Origin: Desulfobacteraceae bacterium
GTDB lineage: Bacteria > Desulfobacterota > Desulfobacteria > Desulfobacterales > Desulfosarcinaceae
NCBI GenBank assembly: GCA_027025615.1
Contig: JALVQM010000143.1
Coordinates: 1-6,042 of the forward strand
Direction of reading: 5' to 3'
DNA length: 6,042 nt
The position numbers and the translations under genes were made by a program. The notes beneath the pieces are model-generated. The model worked only from the letters and a program-made list of their open reading frames with translations. It had not been told where the DNA came from and ran no database searches. Shown one piece after another: positions 5,371-6,042 of the stretch (within the stretch, counting starts at the first letter, position 1; the number at the start of each line of letters is the position of its first letter).

Positions 5371-6042
5371 ATGAAACTTTTTTTAAAAAAACTTTATTTA
5401 ATCCAGGCAGTCCTGCTTGTAACAGTGGTTTTGATTGCCGGGCAGGTTGATGCCGGCATGCGTGTTTCCATGCGGGGAAATGGATTTTGGCTGCACTGCC
5501 GGCAAAGTGAGGCTGTCCTGGCGGCAAGGTTGGTCAGGGCCATTGCCTCGATGAAAAGTTTCCTGGCAGCAAAAGGATTGCCCCTGCCGACGCCGGTTCA
5601 TCTGGTTTTGCAGGAAGGCAGGATCAGCGGTGGTTTTCGAACGGATATAATCCCCCTCTGGCGTGTCAGGGTTGCCCTGCAGCCGCCGGGACCGCTTGAA
5701 GATGGAGCAACCGAACCTGATCCCTGGACATACCGCACTTTCATGGGCCTGGCCTTCCAGTCAATCTATTATACCTGTGGTGGAGTCCCGGCACTAGGAC
5801 GCAGATTGATGGGAGCGGTTATTTCGCCCAACCGAATCATACCTCCCTGGGCCCTTGACGGGATAAGTCATTTGTTGTGGGAGTTGTATGCCGGCAAACC
5901 GGGTTTCGAATCTGTCTCCACCTTGGACGCCTCTTTAAGAAATACTGTTGCCTGGCCGGGAGTAGATAAAATCAGTAATCACCCGGATACCTGGCCCGGG
6001 CCAGATTGCCATCGAATATGGGGACGGCCTTTTATCCGTTGG
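5371..6042 (+). CDS. Exported peptidase-MA/gluzincin-like protein with degenerate zinc site, 3' truncated by the window end
   Basis: The frame runs open from ATG 5371 for 224 codons to the window end. Residues 1-28 are a textbook Sec signal peptide: basic MKLFLKK, core AVLLVTVVLIAG, and VDA before the predicted signal peptidase I cut. The mature region has PVHLVLQEG (~75-83), then residues 119-171 with GGVPALGRRLMG, SPNRIIPPW and DGISHLLWE. From memory this matches the order HExxHxxH ... GxP..R...G ... PN...P.W..EG...E of the peptidase-MA domain that precedes beta-propellers in TolB-like deltaproteobacterial proteins. The expected HExxH is LAFQS here (127-131; nt 5749-5763) and the EG dyad is DG (163-164), so the zinc site looks lost. 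A periplasmic or extracellular role is likely; propeller repeats, if any, lie beyond the window. No clear ribosome site is visible, but the signal peptide fixes the start. Codons 3-7 contain a T7A7 run. Confidence 0.82.
   Translation, partial: MKLFLKKLYLIQAVLLVTVVLIAGQVDAGMRVSMRGNGFWLHCRQSEAVLAARLVRAIASMKSFLAAKGLPLPTPVHLVLQEGRISGGFRTDIIPLWRVRVALQPPGPLEDGATEPDPWTYRTFMGLAFQSIYYTCGGVPALGRRLMGAVISPNRIIPPWALDGISHLLWELYAGKPGFESVSTLDASLRNTVAWPGVDKISNHPDTWPGPDCHRIWGRPFIRW

Noticed and set aside
5330..5601. Two minus-strand open frames over the start of the exported-protein gene
   Set aside because: The plus frame here encodes a clear signal peptide and continues to the window end; the minus peptides look random.

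Overview
The window looks like a gene-dense chromosomal segment of a Gram-negative bacterium. Base composition is moderate, visibly slightly GC-rich. The gene set is a secreted multidomain subtilase, a lipoprotein, an MscS-type channel, and an exported protein resembling the peptidase-MA/gluzincin head of TolB-like proteins. From family memory this fits Desulfobacterota (Desulfuromonadales-like) best, but the assignment is an inference. No tRNA, rRNA, CRISPR array, transposase or phage gene is visible.

Layout. (1) Positions 1-1310, plus strand: the 3' part of a subtilisin-family protease. The catalytic domain is split by a beta-sandwich insert of about 165 residues and is followed by a fibronectin-III-like domain and a Gly-rich tail with one Cys. 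Just past the stop, a different frame stays open to 1420 and encodes a terminal hydrophobic helix, so the gene probably carries a one-base frameshift that removes its C-terminal anchor. (2) Positions 1397-3573, minus strand: a two-gene unit of a small lipoprotein followed by a fused HAD phosphatase/AIR-synthase-like (PurM/HypE/ThiL superfamily) protein. (3) Positions 3574-3970: a non-coding stretch holding a 15-bp perfect inverted repeat spanning 124 bp and, next to it, a 98-bp imperfect palindrome. (4) Positions 3971-5179, minus strand: a divergent MscS-like channel followed by a 105-residue protein of unknown function. (5) Positions 5180-5370: a divergent promoter region. (6) Positions 5371-6042, plus strand: the 5' part of a secreted protein whose family's zinc-binding HExxH site appears to be replaced, running off the window end.

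How the genes work together: the only functional groupings the sequence supports are two minus-strand operons (lipoprotein plus HAD-AIRS; channel plus 105-aa protein), separated by the palindromic intergenic block. Most proteins here act in or beyond the cell envelope. I see no clear defence, mobile-element or biosynthetic system. The most notable signals are the palindromic intergenic element, the frameshifted sorting tail, the HAD-AIRS fusion and the apparently inactivated peptidase homologue.
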